DNA of 64,000 nucleotides from contig NC_063275.1 in assembly GCF_910591885.1 (NCBI RefSeq), positions 14,310,501 through 14,374,500 on the forward strand, written 5' to 3'. This DNA comes from Bombus terrestris. Lineage: Eukaryota > Arthropoda > Insecta > Hymenoptera > Apidae. The notes under the pieces are model-generated. The model was not told the origin of the DNA. It did no database searches and was given only the letters and a program-made list of their open reading frames with translations. Every line of letters begins with the position of its first letter. Position 1 is the stretch's first letter. A program made the position numbers and the translations under genes. Shown piece by piece: positions 63,317-64,000 of this stretch.

Positions 63317-64000
63317 CTGAAAGGATTCGAAACGGCGTTAGTCAGAACTCAATATCTATTCGCGCGCGCTTTGTCAACTATGGGCCGTTTTATACTAAGC
63401 AGAGTGGGACTGGATTGGTCGTGCGTAAAATTAAACGTTAATGAATGAGAAACGGGCGGCAATTTTCAGGTTGAAACTCTGCATAAACTGGACTTCGACG
63501 AACAATCACGAGAAAATACGCTTTTCCACGGGTCGAGCGCGCATTTAACGTATTTTGTTATTTAGCTAGCTAATTAAAACTTGACTGATGACAAACAAAC
63601 TGTTTTCAATCGTCGCATTGATTTTAATAGATCGCCCGTATAATTTGTTTTATACGCTCGAATTTACACCGGGAATTTCGAATTCATTTGGAAAATGCCA
63701 CGTTACCGCAAAATACATGTACGTACAGCTTGCAGTGGCACGATTACGGGCCCGTGTGAAAATTCTCCAACGAAATCTACAGGAACAGAAGCCGCCACCG
63801 GCGTGTGACTTCGTTGTGTGCACACAAGGGACCCAATCGGCGTTCACGGCCAAACTGAGATCGAACTTCCTTCCTCGTTCCCTTCCCCGTAAAAGTTTGC
63901 CAGTTGACCACGATAAACGAAAGGAAAGAAAATACTAGCTGCGATAAAACAAAACCATAACCTGACACAAATATCTTGCACCATCCTAATTTCATATTTA
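63317..64000 (-). other. Ddr: Sequence upstream of Ddr exon 1 (partial intron)
   Basis: By phase, the exon before this must end with one base of a codon whose last two bases are GA. I checked this stretch for a signal-peptide exon. A minus-strand open frame at 63777-63995 has a hydrophobic run (VLSQLVFSFLSFIVV), but I found no donor in the right phase after it. The donor-like GTACGT near 63720 would create a stop codon on joining. So the signal-peptide exon is probably to the right of the window. Confidence 0.5.

Noticed and set aside
63777..63995. Minus-strand frame with a hydrophobic run, considered as the Ddr signal-peptide exon
   Set aside because: There is no donor site in the required phase 1 after the hydrophobic segment, and the frame runs on into low-quality sequence.

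Overview
The window is animal, most likely insect, genomic DNA. Exons are short, bounded by GT–AG sites and separated by very long AT-rich introns; the DNA is rich in CG dinucleotides and has patchy GC-richer islands. High CpG content together with an AT-rich background fits Hymenoptera (bee, wasp or ant), but that placement is inference from composition and style, not from a marker gene.

One gene is firmly supported. It lies on the minus strand and covers almost the whole window. Seven coding exons at 63214-63316, 37952-38183, 18682-18829, 15252-15431, 6981-7120, 5875-6082 and 3637-3792 join in perfect reading phase across consensus splice sites. They give about 388 codons that match, in order, the extracellular half of a discoidin domain receptor tyrosine kinase (DDR1/DDR2 of vertebrates, Ddr of flies). 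Exons 1-3 make the N-terminal collagen-binding discoidin (F5/8 type C) domain. Exons 4-6 make the discoidin-like domain. Exon 7 makes a polar, sequon-containing stalk just outside the membrane. The signal-peptide exon should lie beyond position 64000, or unrecognised in 63317-64000. The transmembrane, juxtamembrane and kinase exons should lie left of position 1, or unrecognised in 1-3636.

Everything else is intron: about 25.0 kb between exons 1 and 2, 19.1 kb between 2 and 3, 3.3 kb, 8.1 kb, 0.9 kb and 2.1 kb between the following pairs, and a partial intron at each end. I found no second protein-coding gene I can defend on either strand. The introns contain dinucleotide microsatellites and homopolymer tracts, a tRNA-like pol III A-box/B-box sequence near 8.3 kb, and two related pieces that look like ends of a Tc1/mariner-type element (42.2 and 54.8 kb). 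They also contain perfect short hairpins (29.3 and 50.4 kb), a degenerate tandem repeat with AGGTCA-like half-sites (22.5 kb), a guanine-rich quadruplex motif (27.9 kb) and a GC-rich, GAGA-rich island at 23.1-23.6 kb that could be a regulatory element or start of a transcript.

The most interesting biology is in the receptor. Several side chains that contact collagen in human DDR2 are replaced, and the discoidin-like domain has no cysteine at all, although vertebrate DDRs have a conserved pair there. I found no sign of an undescribed multi-gene system; this is mostly the intronic landscape of one large receptor gene.
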